A stretch of DNA of 64,000 nucleotides from Mesorhizobium sp. B2-7-2 (lineage in GTDB: Bacteria > Pseudomonadota > Alphaproteobacteria > Rhizobiales > Rhizobiaceae): the NCBI RefSeq assembly GCF_006440775.1, contig NZ_VFTZ01000002.1:62001-126000 (forward strand), read 5' to 3'. Positions 36,779 through 46,281 of this stretch are shown here, in pieces. Position numbers and translations under genes: made by a program. Every line of letters starts with the position of its first letter. Position 1 is the first letter of the stretch. Under the pieces are notes generated by a model. That model did not search any database. It was not told the origin of the DNA and saw nothing but the letters and a program-made list of their open reading frames with translations.

Positions 36779-38377
36779 CTAATTGTTTTCGGCGATATCG
36801 CTGCGGATGAACAGGGTTACCGAGGCGTTCTGATAGAGCAGACGATAGTCCCGCAAAGCCTTTGCGATCAAGGGGCTGTCACGCAACGGCGCCGTTGCGT
36901 GCGGCTGCGTCAGATGGAGCTTTATAGGTACGTCCGGTCCTGCGGTTCCGTCATCGGCAACGATATCGGGCCGTTTCGTGGTCAACTCACTGGCGATCGC
37001 CTGCGTGTATTCCGCCCGCAAGGCTTCGAGCCGAAGCCGGGTCGCGGCATCCGGCCCGGACTCGATTAGGACTAGGGCATCATTGACCATCCAGCCGGAC
37101 GGGTGGCGCCCAACCATGCGAGCGCCGGTCATTCGGACGAGCGGATTGCCGATCTGCAGCCCCGAGCCGATCGATATAAAGGTCGGGTGATCGGCGATCC
37201 GGTTGATGGCGGCCGTCGCCGCGTCGAGATCGCCACGCGGTTCGACGAATGCCAGGCCTTGCCGTGGCGCGACGGTCGTTACGAACAAAAGCAGACCCAG
37301 CCCTACACCCGCCTTTGCCATCGCAGGCAGGTCGCGCTGTGGCCGCAACCGGATGAACTGGAGCACAAACGCCAACATGCCGAGCGTCAGGAACGGCATC
37401 GCCTGATAGGTCCAGCCTTTGCCCAAGACGACAAACCCAGGGACATAGCCAACACCTGCCAGCAGCAGAATCTTCGCATCGCGATGGGGCCGGTCAGGGT
37501 AGGCCATAGCCAACGTTGCCGCAGCCATGGCCACGAAAATCTTCACCGGCAAGAGCATCAACACGTCGACGACCGGCAAGCGCATCGGCAAATAGACCTC
37601 ACGCAGCAAAGGCAGGACATCGCTGAAGAAGGGCTGCATGAAAATCACAAGCACGACCAGATAGGCGACGGTCAAAACAGCGCCGAAGACATTCTCGGTC
37701 GTCAGCAGAGGCCGCGCCGAGCGTCGCTGCGCGGCAAGGATCAGCACCGGGCAAGCCAGCGCCAGCACGCTGAAGGGCGGTTTGATCATGACGAAAATCG
37801 CGGCGCCAAGCCCTGCGGCAAGCCGCTCGGCCGTGCTGCCGGCGCGGAAATCCGCTGTCCGGTCGCGTGCCGCAAGCAGCGCCAGCCAAGGCAAAAGGCA
37901 GATGACTGCGATTTGTTCGCGCTGGCCGAAATCCGCCGGCGACAGCGCAAGCAGAAGAAACACCAAAACCGGAACTGCCCAGACGAATCGCGTCAGCGTT
38001 TGGTCGGCACGTACAAGGATTCGAGCTGAAAGCCAGACCGAACCGATTGCCAGCACTACCATGCCGAGCCCCACCCAGAGCTCCGCCGAAAGCCCGGTCA
38101 ACCGCTCAAGAATCAGGAATGGCAGATAGAGCCAGGTGGAAAAGGGCGGATTGGCCTCGGCGACGTCGACATATAGGCGTTCGCCGCTCAGCACGCGGTC
38201 GCCGACGGTCAGCAGCCACGACACGTCGACATTGCCCGGCAAGACGCGCGAGACGACAATCGCATAGAGCGCGATCAACAATGTTGCGGCGGCCGGCAGG
38301 CCAAGACGAAATGCAGTTCCGGCCTGACGGGGCCGCAGATCGGCCTGCTCGCCTGAAGCAACCAATGGCGCATCCAT
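36779..38377 (-). CDS. GT-C-like polytopic membrane glycosyltransferase, paralogue 1
   Basis: 532-aa membrane protein with about ten to twelve hydrophobic helices. The first loop reads DVSWLLTVGDRVLSGERLYVD followed by EANPPF, the acidic DxxW...G..Y.D...NPP pattern typical of GT-C enzymes that use polyprenyl-phosphate sugars. The C-terminal part is soluble-like (AATAAINRIADHPTFISIGS...) and probably extracytoplasmic. The neighbouring gene at 38508 has the same pattern, so the pair arose by duplication. Donor and acceptor are unknown. Confidence 0.72.
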   Translation of the reverse strand: MDAPLVASGEQADLRPRQAGTAFRLGLPAAATLLIALYAIVVSRVLPGNVDVSWLLTVGDRVLSGERLYVDVAEANPPFSTWLYLPFLILERLTGLSAELWVGLGMVVLAIGSVWLSARILVRADQTLTRFVWAVPVLVFLLLALSPADFGQREQIAVICLLPWLALLAARDRTADFRAGSTAERLAAGLGAAIFVMIKPPFSVLALACPVLILAAQRRSARPLLTTENVFGAVLTVAYLVVLVIFMQPFFSDVLPLLREVYLPMRLPVVDVLMLLPVKIFVAMAAATLAMAYPDRPHRDAKILLLAGVGYVPGFVVLGKGWTYQAMPFLTLGMLAFVLQFIRLRPQRDLPAMAKAGVGLGLLLFVTTVAPRQGLAFVEPRGDLDAATAAINRIADHPTFISIGSGLQIGNPLVRMTGARMVGRHPSGWMVNDALVLIESGPDAATRLRLEALRAEYTQAIASELTTKRPDIVADDGTAGPDVPIKLHLTQPHATAPLRDSPLIAKALRDYRLLYQNASVTLFIRSDIAENN

Positions 38378-38507
38378 GCCGGGAGCCTCAATAGCAGTAC
38401 AGCGTTTGTGGCTTAGTTTCTAACGGACCGGCAGTTAAGCGCGCTTTAACCGGCAGACACCGCTCAAAATTTTCCTCGCGACCTCTCCCGAAAAGGACGG
38501 CTGCGGA

Positions 38508-40058
38508 TCACTCTGCCTGGGCAGTTCCTGCATTGCGCAGCAGCACTTGAAGTTCGTCATTCTCGGCAATCTGCCGGTAGCCTCGCAGGAAATTGACGTA
38601 GTCCTGCCACCGGGCAAGCTCCGCATTCCAGTCCCTGTCGATTTTCTCGACGATTATCATGGCAGGCTTCTGGTTCTCGAGTTCGGCGATCTTGCTCTCG
38701 ATGTAGCGATCGGCGATCTGCCGGTAGTGGGATGCCGCCTCCTGGTCGCCGTCCCGGCTTGCGATGCCCGAAAGATAAAGCGCCTGTTCACCCAGCCAGT
38801 CGTTGCAATGGCGTGAAATCCATGTCCCGCCGAGCATCCGGGTAAGCGGATGGCCCCCCGAGATGTCGGCGCCGACTAGCGCGACGGTCGGCTGAGGAGC
38901 CGCGGCCTTAAGCTTGGCGACAAACTCTGCACTGAGCTTCTGTGTCTGCATGAACGGGATGGCGGCGGCGGCAATGATGGCAGCCAGCAGCGTCTTGTGC
39001 CTCAGGTCCGTTGCCGTGCCCGACGACTCGTATGTCGATGGGCCAGCTTGCGCCATCCTCAACAGGAGCGCCGCCAGAATCAGGCTGAAGGCCGGAAACG
39101 CGTGATAGGCCCAGCCCTTGGCCTGGTAGATCAGCGGCACGGTTGCAGCCAGCGAAGCAAGCGTGAACACGATGATCAGCGGCGACAACGGCAATCCTGG
39201 GCGAAGAAAGCGCAGCGCCAGCAGCGCGATCAGGTAGATCGGCCCATAGGTCGTCAGCAACGCCTCCATATTCTGGATCCGCATGTAGGTGTCGGCCAGC
39301 ACCGGGTAGATGACGCTTAGGAATTCCGGATGGAAATACTGCACGGCGACGATATAGGCGACGCAAATCAGGCCGATCGTCCAGTACTCGACGGCGAAAA
39401 GCGTTCGGATCGACCGGCGGTTCCAGGCCGCGTAGAGCGCCGGAACGAGCACGACCAGGGCATAATAGGGCTTCACCAGCACCAGGATGCTGCCGCTCAA
39501 TCCGGCAAGGAGGGCCACCGGCAGGCTGGGCATTCGATCGTCGATTGGCGCCGCGCGCCAGGCCGTCAGCATGAGCAACGGCAAAAACAGCGCGATCCCG
39601 AGATGCTCCCGCTCGCTGAAGGCATTGCCGGGGAAGATGACCAGCAGCGCCAGAAAAAGAGGCAGCAGTGAAAACAGGGTGCGGTTCTCGACAAAACCCG
39701 CCCGCCTGGCGATCCATGCGGCAAGGCCCAATCCCGCCAGGCAGATCGCATAGCTGTAGGCATGAACCGCGATTTCAGGCGAGATGCCGATCTTATGCGC
39801 GAGCGCCACGGCCGGCATGAACATCCAAAGCGTGAAAGGCGGATTGACTTCGAAAATATCGACATAGAGCCGTGATCCGGCAAGCATCCGTTCGCACACG
39901 GTGATCACCCAGCTCGTGTCGGATATGACGCCCCATCGCATCTGCCAGGGAACGGCGGCCGCCAGCACCAGAAGGCAAAAAACCACGGTCCATGTCCGCG
40001 TGTTGCGCGCGTCGCTGATCGGCGCGTCTGCCGTCGGGCTGTCGAGGACGGCGGTCAT
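38508..40058 (-). CDS. GT-C-like polytopic membrane glycosyltransferase, paralogue 2
   Basis: 516-aa paralogue of the preceding protein: the first loop DTSWVITVCERMLAGSRLYVD plus EVNPPF aligns with it, and a C-terminal extracytoplasmic domain (HPLTRMLGGTWISRHCNDW) follows about ten helices. ATG 40058 is chosen because GGACGGAGCCG precedes it and because it overlaps by 4 nt the stop of a short upstream frame. Frames further upstream in the same phase lack membrane character. It lies 130 bases upstream of paralogue 1 with no visible terminator, so the two are probably cotranscribed. Confidence 0.74.
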   Translation of the reverse strand: MTAVLDSPTADAPISDARNTRTWTVVFCLLVLAAAVPWQMRWGVISDTSWVITVCERMLAGSRLYVDIFEVNPPFTLWMFMPAVALAHKIGISPEIAVHAYSYAICLAGLGLAAWIARRAGFVENRTLFSLLPLFLALLVIFPGNAFSEREHLGIALFLPLLMLTAWRAAPIDDRMPSLPVALLAGLSGSILVLVKPYYALVVLVPALYAAWNRRSIRTLFAVEYWTIGLICVAYIVAVQYFHPEFLSVIYPVLADTYMRIQNMEALLTTYGPIYLIALLALRFLRPGLPLSPLIIVFTLASLAATVPLIYQAKGWAYHAFPAFSLILAALLLRMAQAGPSTYESSGTATDLRHKTLLAAIIAAAAIPFMQTQKLSAEFVAKLKAAAPQPTVALVGADISGGHPLTRMLGGTWISRHCNDWLGEQALYLSGIASRDGDQEAASHYRQIADRYIESKIAELENQKPAMIIVEKIDRDWNAELARWQDYVNFLRGYRQIAENDELQVLLRNAGTAQAE

Positions 40059-40231
40059 CGGCTCCGTCCTTCGGGGCAGAGGGGGCCGTTGGCGTTGATG
40101 GGAACGCCTCCCACGAGGACAGGCTTGCACAACGCCACGAGCAGGGGCGGCAAGGCCTCTTCATTGAAGTCCGGAATGACCAGTGAATAGACCGGGACCT
40201 CGCGTCCCGCGGCATTGCCCGCATCGATCAC
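40055..40231 (-). pseudogene. Remnant of a GT2 glycosyltransferase N-terminus (58 codons)
   Basis: A GTG-started 58-codon frame with a strong ribosome site (GGGAGGGAACCG before GTG 40231). The product contains VPVYSLVIPDFNEEALPPLL, the typical first strand and helix of GT2 (DPM1-like) glycosyltransferases, then runs straight into an unrelated-looking LCKPVLVGGVPINANGPLCP tail and stops. A GT2 enzyme needs about 240 residues, so this is an internal-deletion remnant, or an N-terminus joined to a foreign or C-terminal tail. Its TGA overlaps the ATG of paralogue 2 (ATGA), so it may survive as a translational-coupling leader. Confidence 0.6.
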
Positions 40232-40304
40232 CGGTTCCCTCCCGACACCCGCTGGAGTTTGGCTGGCGACGCTAGTCGGGATTGCCTAAGGCGCCGTTAA
40301 GGGG

Positions 40305-41264
40305 TCACAATTTCCTTAACGCCACTTCCTCGACCAGGTGGTTGGTGCCCTTGCGCAGGATGAGGTCGGCCCGCGCCCTGGTCGGCAGGATGTTCTCGCG
40401 CAGGTTCTTCAGGTTGATGTTGGCCCACAGCCCCTCGGCGATGGCCCGCGCGGCATCCTCGGAGAGCTGCGAATAGCGGTGGAAGAAGGAGTCCGGGTTG
40501 CGGAAGGCGGTTTCGCGCAGCCGCATGAAACGCTGGATGTACCATTGATGGATCAGCTTCTCGTCGGCATCGATATAGATGGCGAAATCGAAGAAGTCGG
40601 ACAGGAACGGCACGATCTTGCCGTCCTTCGGCAGCTTGCCCGGCTGCAGGACGTTGATGCCTTCGAAGATCAGTATGTCCGGCCGGTCGATGGTGACGAA
40701 CTCGCCGGGAATCACGTCGTAGGTCAGGTGCGAATAGACCGGCGCGCTGACGCTGCTTTGCGCCGACTTGATGCCGGACAGGAATCTGAGCAGCGCGCCG
40801 ACGTCGTAGCTCTCGGGGAACCCCTTGCGCTCCATGAGGTTTTCGCGGCGCAGGATCTCGTTGGGCAACAGGAAGCCGTCGGTGGTGATGAGGTCGACCT
40901 TCGGGCTCGACGGCCAGCGCGCCAGAAGTTCCTTCAGCACGCGCGCCGTGGTCGACTTGCCGACCGCGACCGAGCCGGCAATGCCGATGATGAAGGGTGT
41001 CTTGACGACGTCCTGCGCGTTGAAAAAGGCCTGGCGCTGCCGGAACAGCAACTGACTTGCCTCGACATGGGCCGAAAGCAGCCGGGACAGCGAGAGGTAG
41101 ATGCGCTTGACCTCTTCGAGGTCGACCGGGTCGTTGAGCGAGCGCAGCCGGTCGATCTCGTCCCCGGTCAACGTCAGCGGCGTGTCGGCGCGGAATTGCG
41201 ACCATTGCTCGGCGGAGAAGAATCGATAAGGGGAATACTTCTCGGTCGGAGCCAGCTGGTCCAT
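40305..41264 (-). CDS. coaA: Pantothenate kinase, type I
   Basis: 319-aa kinase making 4'-phosphopantothenate, the first step of CoA synthesis. The P-loop is GSVAVGKST (97-105). DGFLLPN carries the catalytic Asp region; FPESYD, SHLTYD and FEGINVLQ match the family, as does the C-terminal [11 protein letters not shown]. The ATG follows GGCAGGAAACCTG. It sits 72 nt after hisE, at the end of the his operon direction, an order shared by Rhizobiales. Confidence 0.97.
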   Translation of the reverse strand: MDQLAPTEKYSPYRFFSAEQWSQFRADTPLTLTGDEIDRLRSLNDPVDLEEVKRIYLSLSRLLSAHVEASQLLFRQRQAFFNAQDVVKTPFIIGIAGSVAVGKSTTARVLKELLARWPSSPKVDLITTDGFLLPNEILRRENLMERKGFPESYDVGALLRFLSGIKSAQSSVSAPVYSHLTYDVIPGEFVTIDRPDILIFEGINVLQPGKLPKDGKIVPFLSDFFDFAIYIDADEKLIHQWYIQRFMRLRETAFRNPDSFFHRYSQLSEDAARAIAEGLWANINLKNLRENILPTRARADLILRKGTNHLVEEVALRKL

Positions 41265-41282
41265 CAGGTTTCCTGCCCTCCT

Positions 41283-41330
41283 AGAGCGTGCCGCCGAAAA
41301 GTGCGAAGCCGGGTGACATCATGCTCTCTC
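41283..41330. repeat. Degenerate palindromic repeat between hisE and coaA
   Basis: AGAGCGTGCCGCCGAAAAGTGCGAAGC...CATGCTCTC has outer arms AGAGCGTG/CATGCTCT. It resembles a shortened family C/B-type element. Confidence 0.45.
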
Positions 41331-41336
41331 TTTCGA

Positions 41337-41660
41337 TCAGCCCTGGGGCCGGGATGCCTTTTCGGCGGTACCCGAGCGGCCGGTTCGGCCCTCAAGCTCC
41401 TTCAGCACCTCGTCAAGCCGAATGCCCGCGATGCCAAGGACGACCAGCCAATGATATATAAGATCCGCGCTTTCCGAAACGACGGCTTTCTTGTCTCCCT
41501 TGACGGCGGCAATCACCGTCTCGACGGCTTCCTCGCCGAGCTTCTGCGCCGCCTTGTCGATGCCTTTGGCGAACAGCTTCGCCGTCCATGAGTCGGCGTC
41601 GCCGGAATGGGCGCGCTGATGGATGATCGTTTCCAGCTCGGCGAGTGAAAATTGAGCCAT
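41337..41660 (-). CDS. hisE: Phosphoribosyl-ATP diphosphatase
   Basis: 107-aa MazG-fold enzyme converting PR-ATP to PR-AMP, the second histidine step. The helices carry [24 protein letters not shown] with the metal-binding GEEAVE, and [12 protein letters not shown]. Stand-alone hisE (not fused to hisI) is normal in alphaproteobacteria. It follows hisF by 9 nt. The last residues ([17 protein letters not shown]) are a disordered tail. Confidence 0.96.
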   Translation of the reverse strand: MAQFSLAELETIIHQRAHSGDADSWTAKLFAKGIDKAAQKLGEEAVETVIAAVKGDKKAVVSESADLIYHWLVVLGIAGIRLDEVLKELEGRTGRSGTAEKASRPQG

Positions 41661-41669
41661 AGCAGCGGT

Positions 41670-42461
41670 TTAAGTCCGATGGGCGGCCGAGTCCAGCCGC
41701 ATCGGCAGGCCGGCTTTGGCCATATGCGTCTTGGCTTCGGCGATGGTGTAGGTGCCGAAATGGAAGATCGAGGCGGCGAGCACCGCGCCCGCATGGCCGT
41801 CGCGGATACCCTCGACCAGGTGATCGAGCGTTCCGACGCCGCCGGAAGCGATCACCGGCACACGCACCGCGTCGGCAATCGCCCGGGTGAGCGCGATGTC
41901 GTAGCCGGCCTTGGTGCCGTCGCGGTCCATCGAGGTCAAAAGGATCTCGCCGGCGCCGCGCTCGACCATGCGCTGCGCGAATTCGACCGCGTCGATGCCG
42001 GTCTTCTCGCGTCCGCCATGGGTGAAGATCTCCCAGCGGCCGGTGTCGCCTTGCGCCGATACCTTCTTGGCGTCGATCGCCACGACGATGCACTGATTGC
42101 CGAATTTATCGGCGGCTTCCGCGACGAAATCCGGGTTCTTCACCGCCGCCGTGTTGATCGACACCTTGTCGGCGCCGGCTAGGAGCAGCTTGCGGATGTC
42201 GGCCACCTGGCGCACGCCACCGCCGACGGTGAGCGGCATGAAGCACTGCTCGGCCGTTCGGGCAACCACGTCGAAGATCGTCTCGCGATTGTCGGACGAT
42301 GCGGTGATGTCGAGGAAGCAGAGCTCGTCGGCGCCAGCGGCGTCATAAGCCTTGGCGGCCTCGACCGGGTCGCCGGCATCGACGAGGTCGACGAAATTGA
42401 CGCCCTTGACCACGCGGCCGTTTTTTACGTCGAGGCAGGGGATGACGCGGGCCTTGAGCAT
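41670..42461 (-). CDS. hisF: Imidazole glycerol phosphate synthase, cyclase subunit
   Basis: 263-aa TIM barrel that with HisH makes imidazole-glycerol phosphate and AICAR. The catalytic Asp is D11 (IPCLDVKNG); a second Asp lies in the VVAIDAKKV strand, and phosphate loops LTVGGGVRQ and [12 protein letters not shown] are clear. ATG 42461 overlaps the arginase-family stop (TGATG). The usual hisA-hisF adjacency is broken by that arginase gene. Confidence 0.97.
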   Translation of the reverse strand: MLKARVIPCLDVKNGRVVKGVNFVDLVDAGDPVEAAKAYDAAGADELCFLDITASSDNRETIFDVVARTAEQCFMPLTVGGGVRQVADIRKLLLAGADKVSINTAAVKNPDFVAEAADKFGNQCIVVAIDAKKVSAQGDTGRWEIFTHGGREKTGIDAVEFAQRMVERGAGEILLTSMDRDGTKAGYDIALTRAIADAVRVPVIASGGVGTLDHLVEGIRDGHAGAVLAASIFHFGTYTIAEAKTHMAKAGLPMRLDSAAHRT

Positions 42462-43300
42462 CACTTGCGCTCCAGCGTCGAGAGCAGGTCGACCACCAGC
42501 GCGCCGACCAGCGGCGGCACGTCGCCCTTGGGATCGAAGGCCGGGTCGTAGGCGGAAATGGTGAGCCCGGCGATGGCGAGCGGCCCGGCGAGACCGCACA
42601 TGGCGGTGCGCAGCTGCTCGGGCGCCGGACCGCCGGGCGTGGTGTAGCGATTGGCCTGCAGCTTCTCGGGGTCATGCACGTCGAGGTCGACATGCATGTG
42701 AACCTGGCGTGCGCCGTCGGCCTTCAGTCTTTGCGCGGCGCTCTTCCAGTCCGGGCATTCGGTCCGGATGATCGGCAGCTTTTCCAGCAGTTCCTCTTCC
42801 GCGCTGTCGAGGTCGCGCGCATTGACCAGAACGCAGCGCGACGGATCGACCGGCTTGAAGCCCGGGATCTGCGCCGCTATCGATCGCCAGCACAGGCCCA
42901 GCACGGTGGCCAGCGCCATGCCGTCGAGAAAGCCCGTTGTGGTGGTTTCCGGCGTGTTGAGGTCGCCATGCTGGTCGGCCCAGATGATGGCGTCGGCACC
43001 GGCACCGGCCACGGCGCCGGCGGCGGTCAGGCAGTTGCCGGCCAGCACGATCGGAAACCGCTTCCTGTCCAGCGCCATGCGGACTTCGCCTGAAACGGCG
43101 TTGCAGACGGCAAATCCGGTACCGATCTCGCGCTCGGCTTCGTCCTCGACCACCTTGCCGATGTCGCTCACCTCGACATCGTGGCCGGCGAGCTTCAGCG
43201 CCTCGGCCAGCCCGCCCGAAATCAGCGCGTCCGGGCCCTGGCCGCAGCCGCCGTGGAAATGGCCGCTGTCATAGGACGCCAGGATGATCGAAATGTTCAC
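42461..43300 (-). CDS. Arginase/ureohydrolase-family protein inside the his operon
   Basis: 279-aa ureohydrolase-fold protein. The dimetal site is visible as ADQHGDLNT (the family DAHxD position, with Gln replacing Ala) and DLDVHDP (DxDxxDP). The N-terminal ligand His is probably in AGNCLTAAG, where the usual GGdHs is degenerate, so the substrate is unlikely to be plain arginine. It overlaps hisA by 4 nt upstream and hisF by 1 nt downstream, so it is fully embedded in the his operon. It may act on a guanidino or amidino compound, or be repurposed; I cannot tell. Confidence 0.85.
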   Translation of the reverse strand: MNISIILASYDSGHFHGGCGQGPDALISGGLAEALKLAGHDVEVSDIGKVVEDEAEREIGTGFAVCNAVSGEVRMALDRKRFPIVLAGNCLTAAGAVAGAGADAIIWADQHGDLNTPETTTTGFLDGMALATVLGLCWRSIAAQIPGFKPVDPSRCVLVNARDLDSAEEELLEKLPIIRTECPDWKSAAQRLKADGARQVHMHVDLDVHDPEKLQANRYTTPGGPAPEQLRTAMCGLAGPLAIAGLTISAYDPAFDPKGDVPPLVGALVVDLLSTLERK

Positions 43301-44043
43301 GCTCTTGCCTCCGCCCGCTCGCCGCGCAGGATCGCCAGCGCCTCGGCCGGGTCAATACGGCCGTCATATAGGGCGCGGCCGGAGATCGCGCCTTCGAGTT
43401 TTTGCGCGTCGGGCATGGTCATGCGCACGATGTCGGCGATCGAGGCGAGGCCGCCGGAGGCGATCACCGGAATGGACACGGCCTCGGCGAGGTCGATGGT
43501 CGAATCCCAGTTGATGCCGGTCAGCACACCGTCGCGGTCGATGTCGGTGTAGATGATGGCGGCCACGCCCGCGCCCTCGAATTTCTTCGCCAGCTCGATG
43601 ACGCCGAGCTCGGAGGCCTCGGCCCAGCCTTCGACCGCGACCTTGCCGCCCTTGGCATCGATGCCGACCGCTATTTTCCCGGGAAAAGCCTTGCAGGCCT
43701 CCTTGACCAGGTCGGGTTCGCGCACCGCCACGGTGCCGAGGATAACGCGCGTCAGGCCGCGATCCAGCCAATCCTCGATCTGCGGCAAGGTGCGGATGCC
43801 GCCGCCGAGCTGCACCGGGTTCTTCGTCGCCTTCAGAATGGCGCCGACCGCCGCCGAATTGACGCTCTGGCCCTTGAAGGCGCCGTTGAGGTCGACGACA
43901 TGCAGCCACTCGAAGCCCTGCTCCTCGAAGGCTTTCGCCTGCGCCGCTGGATCGTCGTTATAAATGGTGGCCGTGGCCATGTCGCCGTGCTTCAGGCGCA
44001 CGCATTGGCCGTCCTTCAGATCTATTGCCGGAAACAGGATCAT
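43297..44043 (-). CDS. hisA: ProFAR isomerase
   Basis: 248-aa TIM barrel isomerising ProFAR to PRFAR in histidine synthesis. The catalytic Asp D8 is in FPAIDLKDG, and the second Asp is in [10 protein letters not shown]. The phosphate loops QLGGGIRTL and [10 protein letters not shown] are as in the family. The stop overlaps the arginase-family start and the gene begins 3 nt after the DUF1330 gene. Confidence 0.97.
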   Translation of the reverse strand: MILFPAIDLKDGQCVRLKHGDMATATIYNDDPAAQAKAFEEQGFEWLHVVDLNGAFKGQSVNSAAVGAILKATKNPVQLGGGIRTLPQIEDWLDRGLTRVILGTVAVREPDLVKEACKAFPGKIAVGIDAKGGKVAVEGWAEASELGVIELAKKFEGAGVAAIIYTDIDRDGVLTGINWDSTIDLAEAVSIPVIASGGLASIADIVRMTMPDAQKLEGAISGRALYDGRIDPAEALAILRGERAEARA

Positions 44044-44046
44044 CGG

Positions 44047-44337
44047 TCAGGCGCCCTCGACAATGACGAAATGGCCGGTCGAAGAGGCGAGCCGGAACTT
44101 CGAGGCATGCTGATATTCAGGTGAATGATAGCATTCGATCGCCTTGTCGTAGGACTCGAACTCGACCAGCACGTGACGGTTGCCGGTCGCTCCTTCCGGG
44201 CTCTCGTAGCGTCCCGCGCGGACCGGGAACTTTGCGCCGTATTTCGCGAAGGCGACAGCGTTCGCTTCGATATATCGCCTGTAGACGTCCGGATCGCGGA
44301 CATCGATCATCGCCATCCAATAGCCCTTCTTGCTCAT
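44047..44337 (-). CDS. DUF1330 family protein
   Basis: 96-aa ferredoxin-like alpha/beta-barrel protein of the DUF1330 family, function unknown. MSKKGYWMAMIDVRDPDVYRRY and the family block HVLVEFESYDKAIECYHSPEYQ are clear. It sits between hisH and hisA with spacers of 2 and 3 nt, so it is expressed with histidine synthesis. ATG 44337 is chosen; the frame stays open upstream within hisH without support. Confidence 0.88.
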   Translation of the reverse strand: MSKKGYWMAMIDVRDPDVYRRYIEANAVAFAKYGAKFPVRAGRYESPEGATGNRHVLVEFESYDKAIECYHSPEYQHASKFRLASSTGHFVIVEGA

Positions 44338-44339
44338 TG

Positions 44340-44990
44340 TCAGGGCCTCCACTTCAGGAAATTCGTGATCAAGGCCAGGCCGAGCGCCTGGCTCTTCTCG
44401 GGATGGAACTGCGTGCCGGCGAGGTTGTCGCGGGCGACGGCCGCCGTCACCGCGCCGCCATAACCAGTCGTCGCCACGATCTCGACCGGGTTCTTCGCGT
44501 CCAGATGATAGGAATGGACGAAATAGGCGTGCAGCCCCTTCGGGCCGGTCTCGATACCGGAAAACAGCGGGTGCTTGCGTTGGAGTTCGATCGTGTTCCA
44601 GCCGATCTGCGGGATTTTCAGCGCCGGATCGGACGGCGTGATCTCCTTGACGTCGCCAGCGATCCAGCCAAAGCCTTTGGTGACGGTCTTCTCCAGCCCG
44701 CGCTCCGACATCAGCTGCATGCCGACGCAGATACCGAGAAACGGCCGCCCCTTGACGATCGCGACCTCTTCCACCGCCTCCCACATGCCCGACACCGCAT
44801 GCAGGCCGGCGGCGCAGTCGGCATAGGCGCCGACGCCCGGCAGCACGATGCGGTCGGCGGAACGCACGCGCTCGGCGTCGGCCGTCAGCTCGATCGTCGC
44901 GGCAAGGCCCGCCTCATGCGCGGCGCGCTCGAAGGCCTTGGTGGCCGAGCGCAGATTGCCCGAGCCGTAATCGATGATTGCCACCCGCAT
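44340..44990 (-). CDS. hisH: Imidazole glycerol phosphate synthase, glutaminase subunit
   Basis: 216-aa class I glutamine amidotransferase feeding ammonia to HisF. The catalytic Cys is C88 in FLGICVGMQLM, and the His and Glu are in GTQFHPEKSQ. The oxyanion-strand motif PGVGAYADC is present. It is the subunit partner of hisF, about 1.9 kb downstream in the same operon. Confidence 0.97.
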   Translation of the reverse strand: MRVAIIDYGSGNLRSATKAFERAAHEAGLAATIELTADAERVRSADRIVLPGVGAYADCAAGLHAVSGMWEAVEEVAIVKGRPFLGICVGMQLMSERGLEKTVTKGFGWIAGDVKEITPSDPALKIPQIGWNTIELQRKHPLFSGIETGPKGLHAYFVHSYHLDAKNPVEIVATTGYGGAVTAAVARDNLAGTQFHPEKSQALGLALITNFLKWRP

Positions 44991-44991
44991 G

Positions 44992-45465
44992 TCAGGGCCT
45001 TCCAGGTGTATGGGTCAGGCCGAGCGCCATGCCTGTCTGCGGCGGACGTGCCTGCGATGCGTCCGGCACGATGCGCGGCAGGGCTGACTGCTCCTCGCTC
45101 TCCGCGCCGGTTTCCAGCGCATGGCGCATCTCGGCATCGGCGAGATTGCCGGCCTCGATCACGCCCCATTCGCGCCAGCCGCGCCGCCGCAGCGAGGCGA
45201 TGCGCAGGCCCTGGCCTTCAAAGCCGACATAGAGCGAGACCAGCAGCGACAGCAGCGATCCGGCTCCTTTGAGCCCGAGCCTTTCGCCAGCCCCCGACAG
45301 GATCGCCATGACGATGAAGGTCAGGGTCGCCTCGATCCACATCCGGTGCCAGGCAAGCCAGAGCGGCGCGACCAGGAAACCCAGCCAGGTGAAGCTGTCG
45401 CGCACGAAAATTGCGTCCTCGGCTTTGTTGCCGGCCGGCGGCGCCATCACGACATAGATCGCCAT
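44992..45465 (-). CDS. DUF2628 membrane protein
   Basis: 157-aa protein of the DUF2628 type. After a short start (MAIYVVMAPP) there are three hydrophobic helices at about residues 25-40, 46-60 and 66-82. A cytoplasmic tail follows containing RRRGWREWGVIEAGNLADAEMR, then a disordered Pro-rich end. The function is unknown. It is conserved between hisB and hisH in Rhizobiales; the spacers here are 1 and 4 nt, so it is cotranslated. Confidence 0.85.
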   Translation of the reverse strand: MAIYVVMAPPAGNKAEDAIFVRDSFTWLGFLVAPLWLAWHRMWIEATLTFIVMAILSGAGERLGLKGAGSLLSLLVSLYVGFEGQGLRIASLRRRGWREWGVIEAGNLADAEMRHALETGAESEEQSALPRIVPDASQARPPQTGMALGLTHTPGRP

Positions 45466-45469
45466 AGGG

Positions 45470-46066
45470 CTATCCTTTCAGGGACCCCTTGGTGGAGGGA
45501 ACCGCGTCGGGCTGGCGCGGATCGGGCTCAAGCGCTGCGCGCAACGCCCGCGCCACCGCCTTGAAGCAGGTTTCGGCGATGTGATGGTTGTTGGCGCCGT
45601 AATGGTTGGTCACATGCAGCGTGATGCCGGCATTCTGCGCCAGCGCCTGGAAGAATTCCCGCACCAGCTCGGTGTCGAACGTGCCGATCTTCGGCGACGA
45701 AAAGCCCACATTCCAGACCAGGAAGGGTCGGCCGGACACGTCGATCGCCGCCCTGGTCAGCGTCTCGTCCATGGCAATGTCGATCGAGGCATAGCGCATG
45801 ATGCCGCGCCGTTCGCCCAGCGCCTCGCTCAGCGCCTGGCCGATCGCAATGCCGGTGTCCTCGACCGTGTGGTGATCGTCGATATGCAGGTCGCCCTTGG
45901 CCTTGACCGTCATGTCGATCAGCGAATGCCGCGACAGCTGGTCGAGCATATGGTCGAAGAAGCCGACGCCGGTCGAAATGTCGGATTCTCCCTTGCCGTC
46001 GACGTCGACGGAGACCGAAATCTCGGTTTCCTTGGTCTTGCGGCTGACTTCGGCCGAACGCGTCAT
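45470..46066 (-). CDS. hisB: Imidazoleglycerol-phosphate dehydratase
   Basis: 198-aa monofunctional HisB (no phosphatase domain). The duplicated metal motifs are visible: [28 protein letters not shown] and the second-half [23 protein letters not shown] 46066 ([14 protein letters not shown]) is chosen by family start; the upstream frame extension is not supported. It is the first gene of the his operon here and divergent from hslV. Confidence 0.97.
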   Translation of the reverse strand: MTRSAEVSRKTKETEISVSVDVDGKGESDISTGVGFFDHMLDQLSRHSLIDMTVKAKGDLHIDDHHTVEDTGIAIGQALSEALGERRGIMRYASIDIAMDETLTRAAIDVSGRPFLVWNVGFSSPKIGTFDTELVREFFQALAQNAGITLHVTNHYGANNHHIAETCFKAVARALRAALEPDPRQPDAVPSTKGSLKG

Positions 46067-46103
46067 CGCTTTGTCCTTGTTGCCCTGCTTGGAGGCGCCA
46101 GGG

Positions 46104-46127
46104 CTTGAAAACGAAAGCCTTCTATCA
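46104..46127 (+). promoter_or_regulatory. Possible RpoH-type heat-shock promoter for hslV
   Basis: CTTGAA (46104) and CTATCA (46122) are separated by 12 bases, about 155 nt before the hslV start. The -35 fits the alphaproteobacterial RpoH consensus; the -10 is only partial. Confidence 0.35.
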
Positions 46128-46281
46128 GCATGATCCGGCGATTGCCAGTTGCCATTCCAGCCGCTATCGGCTGGGCCTGAGGTGGTTTGCAATCGTTGGC
46201 CCTATGCATACATATGACCGATCAAACTCACTCGTACCGCGCCAATCGCCTTTTCAAGGGATAGCGCGCATCGGAGCTCAA

